Source: Aricia agestis (lineage: Eukaryota; Arthropoda; Insecta; Lepidoptera; Lycaenidae). Taken from it: a DNA stretch of 64,000 nucleotides. Both the position numbers and the translations under genes were made by a program. Each line of letters starts with the position of its first letter. Positions within the stretch are counted from its first letter, which is position 1. The DNA is taken from positions 1,518,001 through 1,582,000 of the forward strand of contig NC_056428.1 of the NCBI RefSeq assembly GCF_905147365.1. Direction: 5' to 3'. The notes under the pieces are model-generated. The model was not told the DNA's origin, did not search any database, and saw only the letters and a program-made list of their open reading frames with translations. Positions 33,163-44,533 of the stretch are shown here, piece by piece.

Positions 33163-33845
33163 AAGACGCGTTAACGATTATGATTAGATTTTGCATGGAG
33201 ATAATTTATTGCACTCCTAGGCCTGGGAAAGGACAACTTTAGTTTTTATCTCAATGCTTACTGTAGACTCGACATGTAAAAGGAGTTTTTTTTTTAAACC
33301 AAAATGAAAAATTTGATTACCTTTGAAAGGAGGTTTAAAAGCCTTAAATAAGTTTGTTGTAATTTTAATATAGCCGAGCCAGGCAAACAAAGGCAGGGAA
33401 GTGACAATCTATTTAATTAACACAAAGGTAAATCCTACCGCGGCAGGAGGAAAGAACCCATTGCGCGCGCGCCGTTGTACTTTATGGATTGACGTGTGGT
33501 ACCGGTTAGAAGCGGTAGAGATTATTTAATTTTTATTATGTCCGCTGTCCTGGATGGACTATTTAACTTCTTACGTATGCGTAAACTACTCATCGTATCA
33601 TATAGTTTTTTTTTTTAATATCTAATTCCCTAATATATTTTTTTTATTACGTAAGTAACTAAATAATCGTTAAAAATATTAAAAGTTCGTATTATAGCAT
33701 ACAAGACGAGTTTATCGATTTACTATCTATCTCTATTGACTTTTTTTTTTTGGTTTTATCTGCCAAACTGATAATATAATTTGTTCGAGCCGACCGACGA
33801 CCCACTTGAACATAATATCTCAGTTAAAGTTAAATTTAGATATAA
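33163..33845. other. No gene seen
   Basis: 33225-33270 is a decayed H1 piece ('ggcctgggaaaggacaac'). 33438-33500 is a GC-rich patch ('cgcggcaggagg', 'gcgcgcgcgccg'). Confidence 0.35.
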
Positions 33846-34100
33846 CTAGCTGTCCCGGCAAACGTTTCTTTGCCATATAAAGTATTTCACCCATATTATT
33901 TTATTGATGTGACTAAATAAGTATGTCACCATGGCAACGTCCAATGCTATCCCGTCGCACAAACAATGGTCGCCGTCAGTCTTGAGTTGTAATAATTTAC
34001 TATTATTTATTCAACAAATGCACTTATGAATATAAAAAGTACCCAGTAGCCGATTCTCAGACCCACTGAATATGCATATAAAATTTTGTTATATATAATA
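33846..34100 (-). mobile_element. Helitron family H3, copy 1, 5' part lost
   Basis: Plus-strand reading starts A|CTAG, then 'ctgtcccggcaaacg', 'tatgtcaccatggcaacgtc', 'gctatcccgtcgcacaaac'. GGCAAA...TTTGCC is the 3' hairpin just inside the CTAG. Strong match to the full copy at 54.8 kb up to about 34095, then it diverges, so the 5' third is missing. Confidence 0.7.
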
Positions 34101-35401
34101 TCAAGTATAATAACATCAAGAACAGGAAAAGTTTCGCGATATTTAAATCAGAATTAACTTAAATATAGGCACGTAGGATCTCAATTCCAACTTGAAGCGG
34201 CAGCGCTTCTATATTTCAAAACGATACCGCCTATCCCTTGCGAAGTAGATAATTTTCCGCCTGCAGCAACATTAACTGCTTATTGTTACCAACAATTAGC
34301 CGACTCCTAATTATTTTAAGATTTCCAGTAGCCGTGATCGCTCCAACTGGTTTACCATTTACAGCCAGCAAAATAGAAGAGTTTACCGCGATTTAATTAA
34401 TTTATTACCGTGTTTGGCTATATTGTATAAGGGCTAGTTCATGAGAGGAGTAAAGATGTCGGCAATCTTCATCTATTGACTATTTCTTATGCTACCTAAT
34501 ATCTTCTTCTTGAAATTGATCTTAAATATAGTGAATTACTGGCAAAACTATTTTTTAGTTAGATTCTTTAAGTTCGATCTGTTTGTGCAGCCTTATGTCA
34601 CTTGGGCTATTCTACATCTGTGAATTCCATGAAAATCAGCCCAATATTTTCCAAACCTCTAAGAATTGAACAAACACCCTTTTTAATATTTTTTATCTAA
34701 ATTACTGTGGCATTGTATTTTTTATTGCGTAGCTTAGCTATTTAAATTAGTAGCATCATAGCCGCCATTAAGCTTTGTATAAAATCAAAACTGAATCATA
34801 GTATTGATTACTGAATATCATAATAACATACAGTAGGCAAGCAGTTGACGTTAATATATAGTATGTTACTATATTAATGTACGCTTTATTATAATTAATT
34901 CTAATGATGTTTGCGCACAGAATCAAGATGCTAAGTTAATAGCTAAGTACAAACCTGTATGACCAGTCTTTGGACGCATATGACTTACACTAGTAACCTA
35001 TTATTGGGCAATTACAACTTTTTACATAACGACGCCCCCACCGAATGATTAGAGAATGTGCTACTGTGGGGTTTTTGCTGTTATGGCATCTAGATTTTTG
35101 GCATCTAGAAGTCAAAATACATCATGTGAATTTTTTTCAGAATTTTTCTATGGATATTTACAAAGATATAAAAAATTATGTGTTTATTCCATTACAATAC
35201 TAAAAATTGTATTTTACACCAAAAACTGGGCAATAGGCTATTGTGAAAAAATATGTCAAAACGAATTGACGATAAACGACTATTGCATGACTATTCGGGT
35301 AAATAAATTGCTGCCTACTGCACACTTCCACTCCTGCGCATCTCACTTTCACACTCATTCCACTCAGTTAGCCGCTGATCACCCACCTTAGGTTCCCTTC
35401 C
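34101..35401. other. No gene seen
   Basis: AT-rich. The frame 35056-35391 (111 codons) is a K/F/Y/S-rich chance frame without motifs. Confidence 0.4.
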
Positions 35402-35447
35402 TTCGGTTAGCTGAAGTGAGGTGTCTACCTAACTTCAGCTAACCGAA
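35402..35447. repeat. Perfect palindrome, 16-bp arms, at the break of a LINE fragment
   Basis: TTCGGTTAGCTGAAGT (35402-35417) and its exact reverse complement (35432-35447) flank 'gaggtgtctaccta', which itself can pair AGGT with ACCT. The right arm is part of the adjacent reverse transcriptase frame (codons for VRLAEV), so the left arm is an inverted copy of LINE sequence. Confidence 0.9.
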
Positions 35448-35690
35448 CCTTTACAGCTGGCCACCAAGCATTGTCGAAGGCCCCCTCTGTGTCCAGCGAT
35501 ACCACAACAGAAATTTTCTCCTTCTCTCTCTTCTTTCTGATGTGGTTCAATAACCTATAGAGGGCGTCTTCAGCGCACCTTTGGGGCATAAAGGCATATT
35601 GGTTGGGTTTTATTTTGGACAACTTGTAGAATCTAAGTCGGACACGGATCACGGATCGCAGAAGACAGGACCGAAGAGTCAGGAATTGTC
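35425..35690 (-). mobile_element. Non-LTR retrotransposon reverse transcriptase fragment (R1/jockey-type)
   Basis: The 75-codon minus frame contains KIKPNQYAFMPQRCAEDALY, matching the conserved 'NQxGFxPxRSTEDAL' block of R1- and jockey-related reverse transcriptases, then a helix and VVVSLDTEGAFDNAWWPA, the RT motif A region with catalytic Asp in SLD-x-x-G-AFD. The YxDD motif C is not present because the fragment is cut at the palindrome on one side and decayed on the other. It is a dead internal piece. The exact clade cannot be fixed by eye. Confidence 0.7.
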
Positions 35691-38016
35691 AGACTTTCTT
35701 CATTAAAAAAATAAGAATGTCTGACTGTCCCTGGCTAGCTTTTTTAGATGTTTTAAGTCGTTAAGACGTTAAAACTACTAGTACTTAGTTAAGACGTAAG
35801 AACGTAGTCGTTTTGGAAAACATCAAGTCGTAAAGTCCTTCCTAATATACGTTAAATTAGGTATATTGCTCATATTTTTATTTTATACTTTACGGCTATT
35901 AAAGGAATCCGTCTTCTTCAGTTTTCAGGAGATATAATCATAATCTGTTTCGATTTTTGTAATCCACATGCGGGTTTTCTTACAAACAAGGATGTATGGG
36001 CAATACTTCCTACAAAATAAACTAATCGTGGCCGATAAGCAGCGAGATCTGTTACAAATTAACGAGAACGTGTTTAGATATCTTCTTCTTTCGCAAAGAC
36101 TCCTAAGAAGTGCTTAAAACTGTTACGACAGCACTTGTTACAGTTTTACGCCTGCAAACAACTGTCAGACAGTCAAACATTATTCGTGGAAGTTGTCCTG
36201 CAGGTTAATTAGGAATGCGATTGCTAGCTACTATAAGATGTGCTGTTATAGCGTGTTGTGTGAATATTGTATTGTATTGTAACTTGAGAAGTTTTTAACA
36301 TAGTTTTGATCCTGATTACATTGAACTGTATTACGATGTAGACAGGAGTCGACGATCACCGTCATATAAGAAAGGCCTATGATGCTCTCGGAAGACTGTC
36401 TAAAGCAATTTCCTTCCATTATCATTCATTTTATTAGAACATAATATGATATTGATTATTGTGACACCAATTCTGGTACTCCGGTGGTGATGAGGGTTAT
36501 GATTAACATTTTAATTAACTGTTATGATTATAAGTACTACTAAAATGATAGAGCCAGTCTCCAGAGTGTTTTTTTTAACCAAGAGCTGTTTCGATTGCAA
36601 AAATGTCATTTATGTCATCAAATAATGAATGTATTAAAATAAAATACATATTAATTTATTTTACCTATAGTAGAAAATTATTGGAATAAACGACAATTAT
36701 AAAGTGTACAATATTTGAATCAATGATTTCTAAAACAACATAAGTAACTAAAAGTAAAATTTTCAGGAGACACAAAAACCTGGATAATTTTTGATAATGC
36801 AAGTAATATATAATTATGTATATTATATTTTATATTTCTGTATATATAGCTCCTAATAATGTTTTTTTATACATCTTTTTATTTTATTTTAGTATAAATA
36901 AATGGATAATAAAGTTTTTCACTTATGTGCTTTTGACATTAAATCTGTTACTTGTGTTGTTTTGATACCCAAGAAACTACTGTAACATAAACTTTATTAA
37001 TCTTAAAATCATAACATAATGTCGCTATTGCCTATGCTTACTTTTATAGTTATGCATCATCTCCCACTTCATCTACAGTTTCTACTGTTGTGGTTGGCCA
37101 CCCCAAAATTTCATCATAGAAGTCTTTAAAGGTATCAGGTACATAGGAAATTAACTTTTTGATATCTTAATTTTTTTTTATATTTATCGGTAAGTACCAA
37201 AAGTTCGAAACGTAATGTTGGTCGAATTTATTGCTAATTTACGCCATTGAAGGTCAAACAAAGGTTAAACGTATTTGTTCAAAAATATAAGTAACTAATG
37301 GGTATTTTTTTCGTTTAAATACAGAAAAACGATCACTGACCTTATTCCTCGAAATGTTTTTGTAATGAGCAAAATTAAAAAAAAATGGACAAACCCCATT
37401 GTATGCACTTGTGTTGTTCTAACAATCACCGAAGAGAAATGTCAGTCAGTTATGTTGTTCTAACACTAAGCGGTATTTTCAGTAGTTCAATTTACATAGA
37501 AAACGCAAAGCAATTGTGTTGTCTTAATGCACAATTTATTAATGGCCATAGACTAAATCCAAAATCGCTATAAACTCGATTTCGGCAAAAATGTTAGTTA
37601 TGTTGTTTTAGAAATCATCGATTCATTTTTTAATCACCGAATAGTAAAGTAATAGGTGTTTACCAATATTCTTATCCCAAATTATTGCAATGAGATGTTA
37701 TATGTGCATTTTATTGAAGTCAAAACGCAAAATTACCCGAATAATCATGCAATAGACAATAATGTTCAGAGCTTGACCTACTCCAGAACGATAAGTTGCG
37801 TTTTGCTTTATTAAATAAAATCCTTCGGTGGTAATTAAATATTGTTAAGATAGCAAGATAGGCAAAAAAATTAGCTTTCATTTGAGATATAAAAAGTCTT
37901 TGATGCTTTTTTTGACGGAGTTACTAACAAAAATCAGTTTTTCGGCTCTCCTACACATTTTCATTTTTACGATTGTCCGATTATTCGGTGGGGGCGTCGA
38001 TAACATTTATATTGTA
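35691..38016. other. No gene seen
   Basis: AT-rich. GTCAGAC/GTCTGAC inverted pair at 35687-35723. 35740-35860 has repeated 'aagtcgt/aagacgt' motifs. Frame 37385-37573 is unrecognised. Confidence 0.4.
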
Positions 38017-38211
38017 CTAGATGATACCCGCAACTCTGTTGAGCCAAAATCACGCGGGAACCGAACATTTTTCTGGAATAAAAAGTATCCTATATCCTTT
38101 CACGGGACTGAAGGTATCTCCATGCCAAATTTCAGCAAAATCGGTTCAGCGGTTAGGGCGTGAACAGATAAACAGACAGACACACTTTCGCATTTATAAT
38201 ATTAGTATGGA
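38017..38211 (-). mobile_element. Lep1-like Helitron (H1), near complete
   Basis: A|CTAG at 38016-38020, then 'atgatacccgcaactctgtt', 'ccaaatttcagcaaaatcgg', 'cggttagggcgtgaacag', 'acagacagacacac' and the end 'attagtatgga'. The two frames across it (37882-38163, 38021-38239) are chance frames in the repeat. Confidence 0.8.
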
Positions 38212-38921
38212 AGTATGGATATGCATACATAGACTGTAAATAAAAAAATATAAACATTTGATACCATTTGTTTATACCTATATATTATAAACATTTGTTT
38301 GTATACCATTGTGTCAGGAGTCACTGTATATATTTGAATAAAAGGCGCAGAAGTTTCATATAGCCTACTTTATACCACAAAAAAAGTGCGGTTCCTGTCT
38401 TAATTTACCTTCTCCAAGTTGCGGACTATAATAAGTAAACATTAAATTAAATATCAATTTAAAATTTTCATGGAAAGCTCACGGTTTGTTTTATATTTTC
38501 ATTTACTCAAGTATTACCATCCTGTATACCAGAAACATATTACACACCCTGTATCAGAATTATCAAACATCAGCAGTACTAGAGGTACAGGATGTGCGGT
38601 ACCGTAACTGTATGACCCGCTCGAGACCAGCTAATTACGAACCTAGAACTAGCTTTCTAGACTTTATATCTGTAATATCAGATTACATTAGCACTAAAAA
38701 TGTAAAGAGTAAACATAAACTCGCTGATGTGATATTAAAATACTTAAAGTTTATTAGAATGGTATATACAAGCTGGAAGTATATTGTGTTAAATTAATTT
38801 GAACTTTAATTATTAAATAAATTAAATGAGTCGACTAAATAAACTAGCAAATGTGCTGTTATTGTACAGCTGACACGAAAATTTCCTTGGTATCATAATA
38901 GCCACCCATATTATGAATCTA
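38212..38921. other. No gene seen
   Basis: The frame 38486-38797 (103 codons, TTG start) is K/Y/S-rich and unrecognised. 38340-38400 is a decayed H1 piece ('tagcctactttataccac'). Confidence 0.4.
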
Positions 38922-39050
38922 CTAGCTGTCCCGGTGAACTTTGTGTCACTTCGTTCAAAATCAGCCCAATCCGTTCAGCAGTTTTCGAGTAGAAAGTGCG
39001 ACCAACACAATCCATTTTTATATTGAATCTATACTTATATTGACTTATAA
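38922..39050 (-). mobile_element. Helitron-like 3' end, H3-related
   Basis: A|CTAG then 'ctgtcccggtgaactttg', as in H3 but diverging at once ('cgttcaaaatcagcccaatc', 'agttttcgagtagaaag'). A related but distinct family; the other end is uncertain. Confidence 0.5.
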
Positions 39051-39132
39051 CTAAACTGAAACGAAGTGACAACGGGTTTTCATTAATTAATTGGCATGAC
39101 GAAAATGAAACAGGCCCTAATAGTAACTCTTA

Positions 39133-39270
39133 GGGCCTGTTTCACCACTTTATGATAAAGTACCGAATATGTTATTAACAACTTTTTTGACAGATTCGCC
39201 ATACTTGATCTGTCAAGTTAATTGGTGGATAGCCTATTCGTCACTTATCAGGAAGTGGTGAAACAGGCCC
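39133..39270. mobile_element. PIF/Harbinger-like MITE family M1, copy 1
   Basis: GGGCCTGTTTCACCACTT (39133-39150) and AAGTGGTGAAACAGGCCC (39253-39270) are perfect 18-bp terminal inverted repeats. The interior is a long imperfect inverted repeat ('gacagattcgcc', 'gatctgtcaag'). A target duplication is not clear here. A stray inverted terminus, GAAACAGGCCCTAA, lies just outside at 39107-39120. Confidence 0.8.
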
Positions 39271-40283
39271 AAGTCAGTATTATTAATATTCACAACTCTG
39301 CAAAATAGAGAACAAAAATAAAGATCAGTTTATACCATGGCAAGGAATACATAATAATTATTGGTTGCATCTAATAATATGCTACGTAATTAAAATGGTT
39401 TAATTGGAATACAATATTTTATTATATGAGTGACACTAACTAACCAGGTGTGCAAGGTGCTATGTCAACCTTCTTGTTATTACTATGTTATATCAGTTTA
39501 TCATCATCATCATCAGACTAAGATAGTCTGCGAACTACTAACTAATCAGTAACCACTAAACAATCTAATTCATGTTCTCAAATTGTCGTCGATATTATTA
39601 TATCATTGAACTGTGTCGCGATAACTGCAAAAATAGTATATACTCTTATGTTCAATTAATAGCTTTAACCGTTGTTTTTTCAGCGTCAATATAATGAAGC
39701 CTCAATCCTTTCTAACTAGATGAGTTTGTCCTGAGAAAAACACGTTTTCGTTTTAAGTTTCTAGCTATAGACTCTAAAGGCAATTTGTCTTAAACGGCAA
39801 AAGCTTAACTATTATTATAATGTTTTGTTGAATTTCGAAATTTAAAAAAAGAGACTAGGTTTAAAAAAAACTATTTTCACTTGCTGCAGCCATCAGAAAG
39901 GAACTATAATCAGGAGCAAATATAATGCTAAGCGAAATATGACGCCATAATATCACCCATATTTAAAATCGAAACACATACCATAAATAAAGATGAGTCG
40001 TCAGTTTTTTGCATATCGGCGCCATTTTGATGATGGATGATCTGTTTGGACGGTCGATATCGTTTCGAGCTTCAATGCATTTGATGACAACTTTTGAGAT
40101 ATGTTTCATTAATTCCGGCACGATAACAACCCAGCTTTCAAAATTATGCAAATTTTTCATGTTAATGCAATGTAATGCTTGGGCTGGCGAATAACGCGCA
40201 TCACAATAAATGAAATTGAAGATTTAAGGGCTGTTTCATGACCTAGTAAGTAATGCATAGCTCTGGACATTTTATTACAGTAA
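39271..40283. other. No gene seen
   Basis: Minus frame 39963-40160 (MKNLHNFESWVVIVPE, RPNRSSIIKMAPICKK within it) is somewhat protein-like but unrecognised and lacks splice or promoter support. ATC microsatellite at 39500-39515. Confidence 0.4.
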
Positions 40284-40414
40284 GGGCCTGTTTCACCACT
40301 TCCTGATAAGTGCCAAATAGGCTATCTACCACTTAACTTGACAGATGGAGAATCTGTCAAAAAAGCTGTGAATAGACTATTCGGCACTTTATCAGAAAGT
40401 GGTGAACCCGGCCC
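40284..40414. mobile_element. PIF/Harbinger-like MITE family M1, copy 2, with 3-bp target duplication
   Basis: GGGCCTGTTTCACCACTT at the left and '...AAGTGGTGAACCCGGCCC' at the right. Flanked by TAA on both sides (40281-40283 and 40415-40417), the 3-bp TWA target duplication of PIF/Harbinger. About 1 kb from copy 1. No coding capacity. Confidence 0.85.
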
Positions 40415-40479
40415 TAAGTATTATAATATTAATGAACCAGACCTTCTTAATTTACTAAATGATGACCGCAGAAGATGAT

Positions 40480-40625
40480 GCGCAGAATTTCGTTGGAATC
40501 ATACATTTTTCCGGAATATAAAGGTCAGGAATAAAACCTAGGAAACAAAGTATACCATTTCATCTGAAACAGACAGACATACAGCCAGTCAAACACACTT
40601 TCGCATTTATATTATTTTGTATGGA
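40480..40625 (-). mobile_element. Lep1-like Helitron (H1), strongly diverged
   Basis: 'catacatttttccggaatat', 'gaaacagacagacatac' and the end 'cgcatttatattattttg', 'tatgga' then T. The 3' end is not intact. Confidence 0.5.
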
Positions 40626-41401
40626 TTTACTGTGAAAATATGTTTATTAACAAAGATGTCAATTTAATAAAAATTTTAGTATAATTTTCCTTAAAGGTCT
40701 ATCAAACTATGTTATAAGTATAATGACTTAATAGCTCATATCGGCTCATTAAGAAATAGTCAATATTTTAGTTATGACAAAACGTTTAAAAAACGATTAT
40801 TAATTTATTGTTAATTTAGATTTTAGATCGATACATCACATGCTAGTACGTGATGAAATCATAATTTGACAAATTTTAATCATTATTATCGTTATGTTAC
40901 TAAAATAATTAACTTTTAACTATTAAAAATGAATTATGTTCTCATTTGTGGACACATAACTTATATTCATATAAAGTTATGAATACGAAGTTATGAATAT
41001 GAATTAAGAATTAAAATGCAAATATTGTTTAGGATTAAGACAACCTTTCGATTTCAGTGTCTGCCTAGATAAAGCAAATTGTTTACAAGTACTTCTGTAA
41101 ATAATACCTAAAGTCTATACCTACTATAATAATACACGTGACAATATCATATTAACATAATTATGAATATACAGGACATTTATCTTATTTATTCTAATAG
41201 AATGCTAATCGTTTAAATTATTATTTTAAATGATATTTCAATGCCGAAAGCTCATTCGTGTGCTTAGATTGAGATGATAAAAAGACCATTTAATTTGGTT
41301 CTAAATTGTTGTACATGTGGTCTTTTTTGTTGAAATTATATTTTTATGAGTCTCAGTAATGTTCAAGGAAATATTTTTTTAGAATAATATCAAGGCGATA
41401 T
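40626..41401. other. No gene seen
   Basis: Very AT-rich, with short repeated 'gaatatgaattaagaatt' motifs near 40970-41010. No frame of note. Confidence 0.4.
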
Positions 41402-42150
41402 TAGAATCGGGTACCGTAGCTGAACGCGAACGAGCAGAGGGTCACCTGATGGAAAGCAACTTCCGTCGCCCATGGACACTCGCAGCATCAGAAGAGCTGC
41501 AGGTGCGTCGCTGGCCTTTTAAGAGGGAATAGGGTAGGGATGGGAAGGGAAGGGAATAGGAGAGGATAGGAAAGGGAATTGGGCCTCCGGTAAACTCACT
41601 CACTCGGCGAAACACAGTGCAAGCGCTGTTTCACGCCGGTTTTCTGTGAAAATGTGGTATTTCTCCGGTCGAGCCGGGCCTTTCGTGCCGAAGCATAGCT
41701 CTCCCACATATATCCCACGTATATTATGTAGCGATAATATTGTAGTTCCAAAGAAAAATCTACAAACCCAGCGTAACGCTCGGTCAGGCGGCAGGCCTTT
41801 TACAGCCTGGCCGACAGGCCTACAGTAATTGTCGTCATTTCGGACGTATTTATAACGCCTATTTCAGAAACTTCGATATTGCGATTTGGGATTGTGCACT
41901 GTTTTAGTATAGTATCATATCAGAATCGGGTCCCGTAATTTAAAAATACGATTTATCAAAACTCTTTAAATTCGTCCACGATATAATATACCGACAGTAA
42001 ATTTTATCGCCCCAAAGAAAGATCTATACTAACCCATTGTAATGGCCGGCCAGGCCAAAGCCTACTGTTGTCATTTCAGATGTTATATTATTATTGATCA
42101 TGCATGTTTCAGAAATTTCGATCGCTTGGTTCAGGATTGTGAGCTATATC
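41402..42150 (+). repeat. Tandem duplication of a 235-bp unit, first unit interrupted by family X
   Basis: Both units run 'agaatcgggt(a/c)ccgta', 'ccacg(t)atat..tat', 'aaagaaa(a/g)atctac', 'ggccaggc'-type, 'gtcgtcatttcgga'/'gttgtcatttcaga', 'tttcagaaa(c/t)ttcgat' and 'caggattgtg'-type ends. Unit 1 is 41402-41925 including the family X insertion (41428-41712); unit 2 is 41929-42150. Confidence 0.65.
41428..41712 (+). repeat. GC-rich interspersed repeat (family X), copy 3, 5'-truncated
   Basis: Starts inside the family at 'gaacgagcagagggtcacc', then 'actcgcagcatcagaagagc', G/A-rich blocks, 'tcacgccggttttctgtga', 'gtggtatttctccggtcgag', 'gaagcatagctctcccac'. Lies within unit 1 of the tandem duplication; the frame 41646-41828 is antisense-free noise within it. 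Confidence 0.7.
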
Positions 42151-43967
42151 ATCCGCTATTGGATCAATTTCATCCTTCCATCCATCGTAAAGAAATATCC
42201 CCGAATTATCGAAATCCGTTACAAAAAGATTTGAAGTGATCGCAAATTGGTCATGGTTCGTTTTCAAAAACCCATTGTGCGTTCGGTCGCATGATTTGAC
42301 AAATATTGTTGATTGTCAATGTGGGTTTTTTATATTTTGGCCGCTTTTATTGTGAAAATATCAAGTTGACGTTTGACTAATAGTAGGATGAAAATTAGAG
42401 TGAAACGCGTAAAAAATATACGCTTATGTTATTTTCGTGAGAGTGACGTAAACGGAAGCCTGAGGCCTAGGACGACCAATACCATGGAAAAATTTCACTT
42501 TATCTTAATCTATAAGCTCATCTGGTGTTGTGATTTTGCAAGGCGGATTTCACTTACCATCAGGTGAAGTTCTGCTCGTTTCTTGCTCCACTTCATAAAA
42601 GAAATGCCAACAATAGACACACACTCAACGATATAATCATATCAAGTATGCAAATTCTCCCCTCAGCTCTCATTTCGTCCGATTACCCCTGGCCGGGGTC
42701 GAGTGTATTATCACAGTGTAATGTATTATAGTGGAGTGTATTATTTAAATATTACGCCACTTAACCGAACAATACACGCCAGAAGTCAATTTAACTGGTT
42801 TAATTTACATATATGATAAATGCCGTATGGGAACATTTTTCGGGTCAACTTGACATGATATTTTGCTTATTTATGACGGAGAAAGTCATAAAATATTGTC
42901 CGTATTGTAATTAATGTTTGGGTTTAATATTAATTATTTAGGGTGACAATAATTCTTATTGTACTTCCGGTTTTAGACGGAAGTTAACTTCTGAACCATG
43001 ATGGGATTTTAATAAATATATAGTTTAATGGTCCGACAAGAATGTTTGCTGCACGAAATAAGAATCAATGCTGCTATCTTGCTAAAATATGTCACTTTAG
43101 AGATCCACACGTCTTCCAAGCATATTTTCCATTAGCATCCTTACAGATCTGTATACAATAATAATTATAACAAACGTTTTATGTGGGCACTTTTCATACA
43201 ACTTTGTAACGTAAGTAAAAAGTACAATGCATCTAAGTTACATTTAAAAACATTTTTTAGAGGGGAACTAAGAAAACAAGTAGGTAATAGGTATGTTTTT
43301 ATTCATTTTGTATATTTCTTCCAAATTTATTTAAGTACGAAATTAAATCAAAATCGATCAAAATGGTAAATTGTAGAATGTAGAACATTGTACTTTCACG
43401 TTAGATCATTTAAGGTATCCAAATGAAAGTGAAAACCCATAAGGTTAAGCATTCAATCAATGGGCAACCATTCCCAAGCTATTAAATGGTATTAGAAGTT
43501 TAATACCGTACTATAAACTTAATGCCTACATTAATTATGTAATTTTAATGTTTTTAATTTAAACATTGACGGGAGAATATCGCTATCATACTTACTTACG
43601 CTACATTAATAAACTCTTAAGCTGAAACCAATAGGCTGATTTTGATGAAATTCGGCATGTAGATACATTGAGCCCTAAAAAGATTTTTGCATAGTTTTTA
43701 TCTTGAAAACTGTATGGTTTCCGCTCAAATCCCGAAATTTTAATTAGAATGTTAAAATTTTGCAATGGCTCTGATTTGTATATTATGTTGGTCTGTATAT
43801 AATGCTAAGTTTATGTGTAAAACTTATTTATAAATAAAACGTAAGGCCTAAATATTATTGCCTTATCAATTTGTCCGGATGTTCACTGAATCAAAATATA
43901 AAATTTAATCATCTAACATTATAGGTGTGAAAACTGCTTACTAATGAGTTGAAATTATATTATGTTA
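42151..43967. other. No gene; decayed repeat pieces
   Basis: 42530-42600 ('cttaccatcaggtgaagttc', 'ctcgtttcttgctcc') is the T-strand end of another SINE-like family with a 'catcaggtga' motif. 43560-43760 holds a diverged H1-like piece ('gctgattttgatgaaattcg'). Frames 42042-42239, 42373-42567 and 43181-43369 are unrecognised. Confidence 0.4.
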
Positions 43968-44197
43968 CTAGATGACGCCTGCAACTCCGTTGCGCCAAAA
44001 TTCGTTTATAGCGCGGGAACCGTACATTTTTCCGGGATAAAAACTATCCTATGTCCTTTCCCGGGACTCGAGGTATCCCCATGCCAAATTTCAGTAAAAT
44101 CGGTTTAACAGTTTGAGCGTGAAGAGGTAACAGACAGACAGACAGACGGACAGACAGATAGATAGACACACTTTAGCATTTATAATATTAGTATGGA
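43968..44197 (-). mobile_element. Complete Lep1-like Helitron (H1) with expanded CAGA microsatellite
   Basis: Flanked by A (43967) and T (44198). Plus reading: CTAGATGACGCCTGCAACTC, 'cgttgcgccaaaattcg', 'tttccgggataaaaac', 'gggactcgaggtatccccat', 'gagcgtgaagaggtaacag', then an expanded (CAGA)n/(GATA)n tract at 44130-44166, and 'attagtatgga'. The microsatellite grew from the family's 'cagacagacag' motif. Confidence 0.85.
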
Positions 44198-44212
44198 TAT
44201 ACTTTAAAACAT

Positions 44213-44533
44213 CTTTTTTTTTTTTAATGAAATAAGGGGGCAAACGAGCAACCGGGTCAGCTGATGGAAAGCAACTTCCGTCGCCCATGGACACTCGCAG
44301 CATCAGAAGAGCTGCAGGTGCGTTACCGGCCTTTTAGAGGGAATAGGGTAATAAGGGAGGGTAAGGATGGAAAGGGAAGGGAATTGGGGATGATAGGGAA
44401 GGGAATTGGGCCTCCGGTAAACTCACTCACTCGGCGAAACACAGCGCAAGCGCTGTTTCACGCCGGTTTTCTGTGAGAACGTGGTATTTCTCCGGTCGAG
44501 CCGGCCCATTCGTGCCGAAGCATGGCTCTTCCA
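44213..44533 (+). repeat. GC-rich interspersed repeat (family X), copy 4, near full length
   Basis: Starts in a T12 run 15 bp after the Helitron end, then the full family order to 'gaagcatggctcttcca'. The frame 44264-44476 is a product of the repeat (RRPWTLAASEELQVR is the translation of the shared block), not a gene. Confidence 0.75.

Noticed and set aside
35056..35391. 111-codon plus frame
   Set aside because: No recognisable domain; strongly AT-driven composition.
37882..38239. Two overlapping plus frames of 93 and 72 codons
   Set aside because: They run through an H1 Helitron and its flank in two phases; no protein motif.
38486..38797. 103-codon plus frame
   Set aside because: TTG start, K/Y/S-rich, AT-driven, no motif; frames of this length are expected by chance here.
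44264..44476. 70-codon plus frame
   Set aside because: It is the translation of the family X repeat; the same block occurs in three other copies.
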